From contig RAZA01000012.1 of assembly GCA_003612485.1 (NCBI GenBank), forward strand, positions 1-64,000: DNA of 64,000 nucleotides, in the 5' to 3' direction. Both the position numbers and the translations under genes were made by a program. Below, one piece after another: positions 7,835 through 15,724 of the stretch. The stretch is from a bacterium D16-50. Lineage in GTDB: Bacteria; Bacillota; Clostridia; Lachnospirales; Lachnospiraceae. A model generated the notes under the pieces. The model worked only from the letters and a program-made list of their open reading frames with translations, was not told where the DNA came from and did no database searches. How positions within the stretch are numbered: the first letter of the stretch is position 1; each line of letters starts with the position of its first letter.

Positions 7835-9328
7835 ATGGGGAGTGAAAAAAAGGCTCGGACGGAAACGAAGAGGAACCGCATAATCGACTGGGCGGTGTTC
7901 GCCGTGCTGCTGGGGGCAGCATCGGCGGTCACCTTCCTGCTGTTCTACCGCCAGACACTGGGAAATTCCCAATGGTATCCTTCGGATATGGAGGCGTATA
8001 TTCTGGAAATGCAGGGGCTGGAGAGCAAATACAGCTTTCCATACCCTGTGTTTTTTAAGTTTGCCGCACTGCTTCATCTCTTTATGGGGCCGGAGCTGTC
8101 TGTGGCTTTGGCCACCATGCTGCTGAACAGTCTGGGGATGGTGCTGACAAAGCTTGCCTTCAATCATATTGCTCTGGAAAAGCTGGAAAATGCCCTTGGC
8201 CGGGAAAGACAGCTACAAGAGAGGGAGGGCGAAGGCAGAGGGGCTATGGCGGGGGGCCGCAGTTTGAGCTGGCTGGCCGGGATTCTCATAAGTCTGGCCG
8301 CCGTGTCCCTATTTTTTATCTCTATGCTCTATCCCCCCAAAGGACATTATCTTCCGGGCATTCGATTCAGGTATGTGGGGGTGTTTTCTGCGAACCCGTT
8401 TCACAATGCTACTTATATGGCGGCCAGACCGTTTACCATTCTTGCCTTTCTGTGGTTTGCAAAGCTGCTGCCTATTTATGAAAGGGGGCCTCGGAGTCGG
8501 CGCGCCCTTTCGGAAGCCGGAAAGGCGAAGGGCGTGCAGTCGGCGCAAGCCTTGGAGTCAGCGGGAGGTCAGGGCCCGGCCATAAGTGACTATATATTTT
8601 TCTCCATATTTCTGTTGGTGGCTACCATGACCAAGCCCAGCTTCACTCTGGTGATGGTCAGCGCTGCCGGATTGCTTATGCTCTGCCGTCTGTTTCGGTC
8701 CCGTTTCCGCAATTTCGTTCCCACAGTGCTTCTGGGTCTTTGCTTCGTCCCTACCTTTTTAGATCTCCTATATCAGTATAGTGGGGTATTCGTGCCCCAA
8801 GAGGGGCAGGAAAGGGGCGTGGGCTTCTGCCTCGGAGAAGTCTGGGCCGCCTACTGTGACAGCATTCCTCTGGCGGTCTGCCTGGCTGTGGGGTTCCCGC
8901 TCTTGGTGCTGGTTCTGAACTATAAGGAGTGGAAGAGAGACTCGCTTTTTAGGTTTTCGTGGCTGCTGTATCTGGCAGGCTTGGCAGAGGCGTTTCTCCT
9001 TTATGAGAAGGGCTTCCGCAAGTGGGATTTTAATTTTTCATGGGGATATATGTGCGGCGTCTTTTTCTGCCATTTCGGCGCATTGGCGCTGCTGCTTCAG
9101 GTCACTGCCGCAAGGGTGGGAATGATAAGAAGGAAGGCAGGGCGCAGGGAGGCTTCAGGAGCGGAAGTGCGGGAAGGGGAATCCAGGGCGTGCCGGGTTT
9201 CGGAGTCTGAGAGTGCCACAAGATGGGCATTCGCCCTTCTTGCCTTGCAATGGTTGGCGTATCTGTGGCATGTGCTCTGCGGAATTGCCTATTTTGCATC
9301 GCTTATGAGTGGGGCAACTTATTATTAG
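7835..9328 (+). CDS. Multi-pass membrane protein, GT-C/oligosaccharide-enzyme-like
   Basis: A ~497-aa integral membrane protein with roughly ten hydrophobic segments. The first is WAVFAVLLGAASAVTFLLFY, followed by an acidic loop (YPSDMEAYILEMQGLESKY) that recalls the D/E-rich first extracytoplasmic loop of GT-C glycosyltransferases. Two low-complexity charged inserts (around residues 120-150 and near 430-460) look like cytoplasmic loops. No family is recognised with certainty. The start at ATG 7835 has GGGGGACG upstream; an in-frame TTG at 7802 is less likely. Its place between pseC and a GNAT gene suggests a role in assembling, modifying or exporting the same surface glycan. Confidence 0.55.
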   Translation: MGSEKKARTETKRNRIIDWAVFAVLLGAASAVTFLLFYRQTLGNSQWYPSDMEAYILEMQGLESKYSFPYPVFFKFAALLHLFMGPELSVALATMLLNSLGMVLTKLAFNHIALEKLENALGRERQLQEREGEGRGAMAGGRSLSWLAGILISLAAVSLFFISMLYPPKGHYLPGIRFRYVGVFSANPFHNATYMAARPFTILAFLWFAKLLPIYERGPRSRRALSEAGKAKGVQSAQALESAGGQGPAISDYIFFSIFLLVATMTKPSFTLVMVSAAGLLMLCRLFRSRFRNFVPTVLLGLCFVPTFLDLLYQYSGVFVPQEGQERGVGFCLGEVWAAYCDSIPLAVCLAVGFPLLVLVLNYKEWKRDSLFRFSWLLYLAGLAEAFLLYEKGFRKWDFNFSWGYMCGVFFCHFGALALLLQVTAARVGMIRRKAGRREASGAEVREGESRACRVSESESATRWAFALLALQWLAYLWHVLCGIAYFASLMSGATYY

Positions 9329-9461
9329 GGGGCGGATAGATCCGCCGGGCCATGGCATATGGGCGGGGACATAAAACGAAGGGAAGGAGCCTGCCGGACA
9401 AGGATAGACGGGGAGAAGGAATCAGGAAAAACCGGATTCGGGGGTTGAGGAGAAGGCGGTT

Positions 9462-10007
9462 ATGGACAGATATGTGGATGAAGGGGCGGGGATCTTTCTG
9501 AGGCCCATGACCCATGACGATACGGAATTGATAATAAGATGGCGCAACAGCGAGGCCGTCAGGAGGAATTTCATCTACCAGAAGCCCTTTACCAGAGAAG
9601 GGCATGAGAACTGGATCAGAACCATGATAGATACCAAAAAGGCTGTGCAGCTGATGATCTGCGAGATTGCATCGGGCAGAGCCGTAGGAAGCGTGTATAT
9701 CAGGGATATAGACCGGGAGCACAATAAGGCGGAGTACGGTATCTTCATAGGGGAGGCGGAAGCCAGAGGCAGAGGGATAGGCACTGGGGCGGCGAAGCTG
9801 ATGCTGCGGTACTGCTTTCAGGAGGAAAAGCTGCATAGGGTGTACTTGCGTGCTCTGGCGGGAAATGACAGGGCGGTTCGCAGCTATGAGAAGGCAGGGT
9901 TCGTGAAGGAGGCATGTCTTAAGGATGATGTGTTTCTAAACGGGAAATATTGTGATATCATATGGATGGCGGCCATTGCCCCTGCCGGAGAATGCCGGAG
10001 GCGCTAG
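9462..10007 (+). CDS. GNAT-family N-acetyltransferase
   Basis: A 181-aa RimJ/RimL-like GNAT domain. The acetyl-CoA pyrophosphate-binding loop reads EARGRGIGTGAAKLML (about residues 106-121), followed by the HRVYLRALAGNDRAVRSYEKAGF signature of motif B. The N-terminal FLRPMTHDDTELIIRWRN is typical of enzymes acting on nucleotide-activated amino sugars or protein N-termini. A second GNAT, much closer to PseH, occurs at 21441, so this copy may acetylate another amino sugar, such as a WecE product. The start ATG at 9462 has a GGAGAAGG site. Confidence 0.75.
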   Translation: MDRYVDEGAGIFLRPMTHDDTELIIRWRNSEAVRRNFIYQKPFTREGHENWIRTMIDTKKAVQLMICEIASGRAVGSVYIRDIDREHNKAEYGIFIGEAEARGRGIGTGAAKLMLRYCFQEEKLHRVYLRALAGNDRAVRSYEKAGFVKEACLKDDVFLNGKYCDIIWMAAIAPAGECRRR

Positions 10008-10012
10008 GGGGG

Positions 10013-10151
10013 ACGGGCAGCGTAGGAAAGCCGAAACCTGATGTGCACGGGCAGGCATAGGAAAGCCGGAGCCTGATGTGCACGGGCAGGCATAGGAAAG
10101 CCGGAGCCTGATGTGCACGGGCAGGCATAGGAAAGCCGGAACCTGATGTGT
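10013..10151. repeat. Four tandem copies of a 34-35-bp intergenic repeat
   Basis: The units begin at 10013 (34 bp, most divergent), 10047, 10082 and 10117 (35 bp each, nearly identical). Each contains ACGGGCAGGCATAGGAAAGC and ends with CCTGATGTG. The array fills the gap between the GNAT gene and the next glycosyltransferase. The last copy overlaps the region just before that gene's ribosome site. Confidence 0.9.
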
Positions 10152-10190
10152 ACAAGAAGGAGACGGAAGACAGAGAATGAGAGGAAGCAT

Positions 10191-11189
10191 ATGGAAGTGA
10201 TAGGCAGGAATGGGCTTCAGGAAAAGGTCATGGGCGGCATGGGGGGCGGGAAAAGGAAAAAGGTCAGCTTCGTGATCCCCTGCTACCGTTCGGAGCAGTC
10301 CCTTCCCCATGTGGTGGCGGAGATCAGGGAAAAGATGGGGCAGATGGACAAGTATGAATATGATGTATTTCTGGTCAACGATTCTTCGCCGGACGGCACC
10401 TTCGGGGTGATCCGCAGGCTCTGCCAGGAGGATAGGAATATCAAGGGCATAGACTTCGCCAAAAATTTCGGGCAGCATTCTGCGCTGATGGCAGGGCTTA
10501 GGCATTCCGACGGGGATTACGTGGTGTGTCTGGACGATGACGGGCAGACGCCTGCGGACGAGGTGGACAGGCTGCTGGACAAGCTGGAGGAAGGCTTTGA
10601 CGCAGTGTATGCCAAGTATGACCATAAGCAGCACTCCACATTCCGGAATCTGGGCAGCAAGCTCAATGAGCGCATGACCCGGATGATGCTGGGGAAGCCG
10701 GCGCAGCTGTATGTTTCCAGCTATTTCGCCGTGAAGCGTTTCGTGGTGGAGGACATGGTGCGGTATGAGAATTCTTATCCCTATGTCATAGGTCTGGTGC
10801 TGCGGGCCACCAAGAATATCGCCAATGTGACCGTGAATCATCGGGAGAGGGAGACGGGGGTCTCCGGCTATAATCTAAAGAAGCTGGTGGGGCTATGGTT
10901 CAACGGCTTTACGGCATTTTCGGTGAAGCCTTTGCGGATCGCCACCGCTCTGGGGGGAGGCAGTGCAGTCATCGGCTTCCTGTATGGTATATATACCATA
11001 GTGAAGCGTGTGCTGAATCCTGACGTGCCCATGGGCTTCAGCTCGCTGATGTCCGCATTGGTGTTTTTCGGCGGCATGATCATGCTGATGCTGGGACTTA
11101 TCGGAGAATATATCGGACGCATCTATATCAGCCTGAACAATTCGCCCCAGTATGTAATCCGGGAAAAGATCAATCTGGAGGAGGAATAG
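10191..11189 (+). CDS. GT2 polyprenyl-phosphate glycosyltransferase (GtrB/ArnC-like)
   Basis: A ~332-aa family 2 glycosyltransferase with two C-terminal transmembrane helices, the architecture of enzymes that load a sugar onto undecaprenyl phosphate. The nucleotide-sugar domain shows KVSFVIPCYRSEQSL, FLVNDSSPDGT and the metal-binding CLDDDGQTPADEVD, followed by SSYFAVKR. The membrane segments lie near ALGGGSAVIGFLYGIYTIV and LVFFGGMIMLMLGLIGEYIG. The start at 10191 follows GAGAGGA; the open frame begins earlier inside the tandem repeat. It probably supplies a lipid-linked sugar to the membrane enzyme encoded next (11205), a common GtrB-plus-GT-C pairing. Confidence 0.85.
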   Translation: MEVIGRNGLQEKVMGGMGGGKRKKVSFVIPCYRSEQSLPHVVAEIREKMGQMDKYEYDVFLVNDSSPDGTFGVIRRLCQEDRNIKGIDFAKNFGQHSALMAGLRHSDGDYVVCLDDDGQTPADEVDRLLDKLEEGFDAVYAKYDHKQHSTFRNLGSKLNERMTRMMLGKPAQLYVSSYFAVKRFVVEDMVRYENSYPYVIGLVLRATKNIANVTVNHRERETGVSGYNLKKLVGLWFNGFTAFSVKPLRIATALGGGSAVIGFLYGIYTIVKRVLNPDVPMGFSSLMSALVFFGGMIMLMLGLIGEYIGRIYISLNNSPQYVIREKINLEEE

Positions 11190-11204
11190 GGAAAGGGAGC
11201 TTTT

Positions 11205-12845
11205 ATGAAGAAATTTTGCGAATGGTGGAGAGCCGAGGCAGGACATGCCATGGAGCGGAGGTATGTCACCCTCATAAAGTCGCTGCTTCTGGGGATTCTT
11301 CCTCTGGTGTGCTGTCTGGTATACTGCGGGGTGCAGGGGAGGAGTCTGGGGGAGGTCTATCCGCCCTGCTCCGAATGGAACGACGAATTGTTCTATTATA
11401 AGCAGGTGGAAGGCATCGTAAACTATGGGTATCCCCAAGGGTATTTCGGGTTCAATGAGAGCCACGCCCTGAAGCTTTCCTTTGCGGCCTGGAGCCCCGT
11501 TCTGGTGTTTCCATGGATTCTCTGGGGGCTTGTGTTCGGGTGGAATCTGATGTCGCCTATGTTCTGCAACATTGCGCTGATGACTCTGTGCTGTATTCTG
11601 TTTGTCTGGATGGTGCGGCCTACATGGAAGCAGACAGGGATTCTATCCCTGCTTTTTTGTCTGTATAGGCCTTTCGTGCGGTACATGCTATCGGTGATGC
11701 CGGAGATCATCTGCTTCAGCATGCTGATTGTCTTCTATGGGCTGGCTGTGAACTACCTGCGGCGGGAGAAGGCCTATAAGCTTGTACTGCTCTTTCTGAT
11801 GTCCGGCGTTATGACGCTGATGCGGCCCTATCTGCTGCTTTTTATGCTGCTGCCCGCATGGTTCTGGTTCCGCAGAAGCAGGTGGAAAGGGGCGGCGGGC
11901 TCTCTGGCGGTGATAGGGGCGGTGGTGGGACTATACGCCTGCATCAAGCATTATCTGGGGGCGGAATATTTTGCGCCGCTGTTCTTTACGGACTGGGTGA
12001 CAGCGTTCTTTGAGCAGGGGCTGTTCGGCGGGATCCGGTATACGGCGGGAAAGCTCTATTACATGGGAAAGGACTTTTGGGGGCATACCCTGCAGGGCCT
12101 GCGCACGGGGCTGGCCTCAGGGGCGTTCTTTGCAGGGTTTCTGGTATGTACGGGGGTGCTGGCAGGCCAGAGTGCCGCAGATCTATACAAAATCCGCAGG
12201 GATAGGAAGAGGGCGGCGGAAGCCGCGCAGGGGGAGCGCCCGAAGAATGTGCTGGTTCATATTGAGGCTCATCTTGCATTCAGCTGCGTCGCAATGTTTT
12301 TTGCGCTTCTTTTGATGTATAAGCTCACGGAGGGCAGCAAGCATCTGCTGACTTTCATGGCGGCTGCTGTGTTTGTGATTTCGCTGATGGAGACCAGATT
12401 TTACAAGAAAGCGGTGCTGGTGGGCGTTGCATTCGCGTATCTCTATTCCTATATGGCGGTGAACCCCTACGACTATCAGGTGCCTTTTGTGCAGGAGGAG
12501 AGAAAGGCCGATGTGGAGCGGTGGCAGGAGCTTCTGGGTGAGCGGCTGTCATTGGAAGAGGAGTCACCTGGCTTTGAGAATGTGGTTATTTGGGTGTTCA
12601 AGGATACGGTGGACGGCATTTCCGCAAATACGGTCTGGCAGCTGCTGTACGCCCTGCCGGAGGGGTTCGGCGTCAGCTGCTGCATGCCGGAGTATGTGGC
12701 GGAGAACTTCGATGAATTAAAGAGCCGCTACTTGTTTACGGCAGCGGCAGGAGAGATCGACGGGCTGTGCGCGCAGGCGGGATTCGAGAAGGTAGGGGAG
12801 GCCGGAGGTATGGTGCTCTATCAGCGGTTCAGCGAACCAGATTGA
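11205..12845 (+). CDS. Multi-pass membrane glycosyltransferase-like protein
   Basis: A 546-aa integral membrane protein with about ten to eleven hydrophobic helices and a C-terminal soluble domain of roughly 120 residues. A first-loop acidic patch, CSEWNDELFYYKQVEGIVNY, sits right after TM1, as expected for the catalytic loop of GT-C enzymes that use polyprenyl-phosphate sugars. It starts 15 bp after the GtrB-like gene with a GGGAG site, so it is probably the partner transferase. No exact family is assigned. Its last 17 bp overlap the end of the convergent SGNH gene. Confidence 0.6.
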   Translation: MKKFCEWWRAEAGHAMERRYVTLIKSLLLGILPLVCCLVYCGVQGRSLGEVYPPCSEWNDELFYYKQVEGIVNYGYPQGYFGFNESHALKLSFAAWSPVLVFPWILWGLVFGWNLMSPMFCNIALMTLCCILFVWMVRPTWKQTGILSLLFCLYRPFVRYMLSVMPEIICFSMLIVFYGLAVNYLRREKAYKLVLLFLMSGVMTLMRPYLLLFMLLPAWFWFRRSRWKGAAGSLAVIGAVVGLYACIKHYLGAEYFAPLFFTDWVTAFFEQGLFGGIRYTAGKLYYMGKDFWGHTLQGLRTGLASGAFFAGFLVCTGVLAGQSAADLYKIRRDRKRAAEAAQGERPKNVLVHIEAHLAFSCVAMFFALLLMYKLTEGSKHLLTFMAAAVFVISLMETRFYKKAVLVGVAFAYLYSYMAVNPYDYQVPFVQEERKADVERWQELLGERLSLEEESPGFENVVIWVFKDTVDGISANTVWQLLYALPEGFGVSCCMPEYVAENFDELKSRYLFTAAAGEIDGLCAQAGFEKVGEAGGMVLYQRFSEPD

Positions 12846-14241
12846 TGATTCGGCAGCCGATCCGGAATCGGCACCTTGCGTTGGGATGTACTTGATCCTC
12901 CAGATATTCGCCCTGATTGTCATGGGTGATGCCGAGATCATAGTAATTGTCCAGCAAATCCGTGTTCAGCTCCCGGGCCAGAGATTTGACCGCATCGGCA
13001 TAATCCGAAAGCTGCCCGCCCACGCTGCTGTGCAGCTGGGTTCCGTCCTGAAAGAGGGAGGAGAAGGTGGGGGAGCATAGGATGATCTGGGCGTCCGGTG
13101 AGGCATGGGAGCGGATGGACTGTACTGCAGTCCGGATGGCGCCGCAGTAGGTGTCTATGGCATAAGGATCCGAGGACGCCACGGGATAGCCGCAAAAATA
13201 GTCATTGAGTCCATAGTTGATGATGAAGCAGGGGACGGAGCCCTCTTTGGGCGGATTGTCCAGATAGGTCCGGACCCCCTGATAGACCTGAGTGTCCGGG
13301 GGCAGGAGGGACAGATCCCCTTGGAAGAAGGCTTCCACAATGCCGGGCAGGGAGATGATACACTTTTCGCCCATGGCAGCGGAATTGCCGCCATAGCCGC
13401 AGTTGTAGACGGCGGCCCCCGTGAGGCCGGCGGCTACCCCCGGAATGGAGGCGGAGTCCGTATAGTTGCCGATGACGCTGTCCCCGAAGAAGACCAGGTG
13501 ATACCCGGAAAGATCCGGATAGTCAAAAGGGGCGGTCCGCAGCCGCAGGGTCAGTGCCGACAGCTCTCTTGCAGCCGTCTGGGCGTTTTGCTCTGTCACC
13601 AGATATGCATGGGCAGAGTCGCTGTGGAGCATGACGGTAAGGGATAGGGCCTCGTTGAGCTGCCACGGATTTTCGTAGTTGGAAGGGTTTGCGATGAGCC
13701 ATTCCTCCGCGCCGTAGAAATAGCAGTTCACGCCTGCCATATGGGGGGCGGCGGTCAGATAGGCGCGGTAGGCTGAAAGCAGCTCTTCGTAATCCTCGGA
13801 GGATAGCTGCTGCCAATACTCCGCGGAGGGGTATGCGAGAATGACCTCAAAGACTACAGAGGGGTAGAGGGAGGTTATCTGCTCTAACTCTTCGGGAGAG
13901 ATCAGGTCGGGGCGTATGCCCAGATAGGCCGTGGTGACGGTGTTGCCGCACCGGGCGATTTTTTTCATGTACTTGTTCAGCACGGAAGGACTGGGAATGC
14001 AGTAGGAGGCCTTGAACAGAGTCATGGCCCTATAATGGGCGAAATCCTCCTCATGATAGGGATCCGTGGGGTACATAGACAGAAATACGGTGTCGAATTC
14101 CGTAGAAGATATTTTTTTAAAATCATCCCTCTGTCTGGGGGGGACGGCCAATAGCCAAAAAAGGAGAAAAGCCCCGATGATCCCAAGGACGGCGGCGATG
14201 AAAAATCCTATCAGTCTGCGGTTTCGCAGAGTCGTTTTCAT
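12829..14241 (-). CDS. Membrane-anchored SGNH/GDSL hydrolase with N-terminal extra domain
   Basis: A ~470-aa protein. A signal anchor (LIGFFIAAVLGIIGAFLLFWLL) is followed by ~230 residues of unknown domain, then an SGNH esterase domain. The SGNH motifs are FFGDSVIGNY (block I Ser), CGYGGNSAAMG (block II Gly), INYGLNDYFCG (block III Asn) and EDQVHPNA (block V Asp-x-x-His). The catalytic set is complete. The start at ATG 14241 has AGAAAGG upstream. It is the only minus-strand gene in the glycan block, convergent with 11205-12845 and divergent from 14534. The protein at 24233 is a shorter paralogue. A role as O-acetyl (trans)esterase on the glycan is inferred. Confidence 0.8.
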   Translation of the reverse strand: MKTTLRNRRLIGFFIAAVLGIIGAFLLFWLLAVPPRQRDDFKKISSTEFDTVFLSMYPTDPYHEEDFAHYRAMTLFKASYCIPSPSVLNKYMKKIARCGNTVTTAYLGIRPDLISPEELEQITSLYPSVVFEVILAYPSAEYWQQLSSEDYEELLSAYRAYLTAAPHMAGVNCYFYGAEEWLIANPSNYENPWQLNEALSLTVMLHSDSAHAYLVTEQNAQTAARELSALTLRLRTAPFDYPDLSGYHLVFFGDSVIGNYTDSASIPGVAAGLTGAAVYNCGYGGNSAAMGEKCIISLPGIVEAFFQGDLSLLPPDTQVYQGVRTYLDNPPKEGSVPCFIINYGLNDYFCGYPVASSDPYAIDTYCGAIRTAVQSIRSHASPDAQIILCSPTFSSLFQDGTQLHSSVGGQLSDYADAVKSLARELNTDLLDNYYDLGITHDNQGEYLEDQVHPNARCRFRIGCRIINLVR

Positions 14242-14328
14242 ATGCAATAAAGTTACCTTTCTGTGATTAAATACCAGTTGACAGTGATTTAAATGTACCA
14301 TATTTCCTCCTGCGCCTCAAGTAAATTA

Positions 14329-14357
14329 TTGCATAATGGCATTTCTTGGGGTACAAT
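14329..14357 (+). promoter_or_regulatory. Probable sigma-A promoter inside the glycan block
   Basis: TTGCAT (14329-14334), 17-nt spacer, TACAAT (14352-14357). It lies in the divergent gap between the minus-strand esterase gene and the GT52-like gene at 14534. It would restart transcription for the second part of the glycan locus, since 12829-14241 interrupts the co-directional run. Confidence 0.6.
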
Positions 14358-14533
14358 ATGGAAAAACGGAAATAAAAAGGCATAAGGAAGGCGTAAAGGC
14401 AGCTTTCGGAGGCGGTGCCAAGGGCCCAGATAGACAGGGCTGATCTGCGCCGAAAAAGCCCGGAGAAAACGCCGCTTTTGCGGCGACAGAGGCTTGTGAC
14501 GAGGGGCGGCATGATAGGAAGGGAGTAGGGTTC

Positions 14534-15643
14534 ATGAAGGCGAAAAAGAGGAGGAAAGCTCTTGAGGGAAAAAGAATCTATATATGCCATACCTATTATC
14601 ATGTATATGTCACCTTTCTGAAGGAGCTGAAGCGCAGGAGGGAGCAGGGGGCAGCCGCGGGAAAAGCGGATTTGGTGCTGTCCCGGATGTCCAATGACTT
14701 TGAGGAGCTGGGAAGCCGGGTAGAAAGCACGGGGCTGTTTGGCAGGGTGATGGAGTTTGACGAGAAGCGGGAGGATTTCTTTCCGGAGCTGGCCGGATGG
14801 CGGAAGGGCCGGGGCGGTTTTTTGGGGAAATTATATTGCCGTATCCGCTTCACCAAGGAGTATGGGCGGCTGCAGGAGCCTTTTGTGCCGGTGGATTTTA
14901 GGGAGTATGGGGATGTGTATGTGTACTGCGACTCGGATCCCATAGGCTATTATCTGAATCAGAACCGGATTTATTATCATGCTCTGGAGGACGGGCTGAA
15001 CTGCCTGAAGAATTTCGACGCGGCCAGATACGACAATAGGGGGAATTTTAAGCTGAAGGCGTTTCTCTCCATGTATCTGAATCTGATATTTGTGCAGAAC
15101 GGATACGGGAAGTACTGTCTGGACATGGAGGTGAACGATATCTCCGCCATCCGCTATCCTTGTCCCAGATACATTGAGCAGTCCAGACAAGAGCTGGTGG
15201 ATGAGCTGGAGGAGGGGGACAAGGATCTGATCCTGCAGGCCTTCATCCGGGACAAGGCGGGTCTGGAGCGGCAGATTCAGGAGAGCGGAGAGGTGGGGGA
15301 CAAGATATTGATCCTCACGGATCCGCTGTGTACTCTTGAAGTGCGGGAGCGGATCTTCCGGGATATCATAAGGATGTTTGAACCCGAGGGAACCATATTT
15401 ATAAAACCCCATCCCAGAGATGAGCTGGACTACCGCAGTCTATTTGCGGAGTATCCCCAGTTTGACGCCACGGTGCCTATGGAGATGCTGAATTTCTTTC
15501 CCGGCCTGCGCTTCAAGAAGGCGGTGGCGGTGCTGACGGAGATCAAGGCTATCCGGTTTGCGGATCAGGTAGTGCGGCTGGGGGAGGATTTCATGGATGC
15601 CTACGAGGATCCTCAGATCCATAGACAGAACGAGCAGATATAA
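14534..15643 (+). CDS. GT52-like (sialyltransferase-type) glycosyltransferase
   Basis: A 369-aa soluble GT-B-like protein. The N-terminal GKRIYICHTYYHVYVTFLK resembles the opening strand of family 52 and polysialyltransferase-like enzymes. Later it has the ALEDGLNCLKN segment (the E-D-G motif seen in those families) and a C-terminal TIFIKPHPRDELDYRSLF, matching the conserved KPHP nucleotide-binding motif. Such enzymes transfer CMP-activated nonulosonic acids. Lying in a pseudaminic-acid cluster, it is the best candidate for transfer of CMP-Pse to an acceptor, but that is an inference. The start ATG at 14534 has an AGGAAGGGAG site. Confidence 0.6.
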   Translation: MKAKKRRKALEGKRIYICHTYYHVYVTFLKELKRRREQGAAAGKADLVLSRMSNDFEELGSRVESTGLFGRVMEFDEKREDFFPELAGWRKGRGGFLGKLYCRIRFTKEYGRLQEPFVPVDFREYGDVYVYCDSDPIGYYLNQNRIYYHALEDGLNCLKNFDAARYDNRGNFKLKAFLSMYLNLIFVQNGYGKYCLDMEVNDISAIRYPCPRYIEQSRQELVDELEEGDKDLILQAFIRDKAGLERQIQESGEVGDKILILTDPLCTLEVRERIFRDIIRMFEPEGTIFIKPHPRDELDYRSLFAEYPQFDATVPMEMLNFFPGLRFKKAVAVLTEIKAIRFADQVVRLGEDFMDAYEDPQIHRQNEQI

Positions 15644-15651
15644 GCAGACAA

Positions 15652-15674
15652 GGCCCTCGGCAGTGCCGAGGGCC
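15652..15674. repeat. Perfect 10-bp stem-loop between GT52-like and ABC genes
   Basis: GGCCCTCGGC (15652-15661), loop AGT, and its exact complement (15665-15674). No T-tract follows, so it is not a classical terminator. It could stabilise a 3' end, act as a partial processing or polarity element, or be a small repeat. Confidence 0.8.
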
Positions 15675-15724
15675 GGCATGGGATAGGGCGGAGTCGGCCT
15701 AAGGAGGCGAAAGGGAGGCGGCAG

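Noticed and set aside
10013..10151. CRISPR array
   Set aside because: The units are contiguous direct repeats of ~35 bp without unique spacers, and no cas gene is nearby.
13105..13647. Plus-strand open frame inside the minus-strand SGNH gene
   Set aside because: The minus-strand reading contains the complete SGNH catalytic set; the plus frame is Gly/Arg-rich without motifs.
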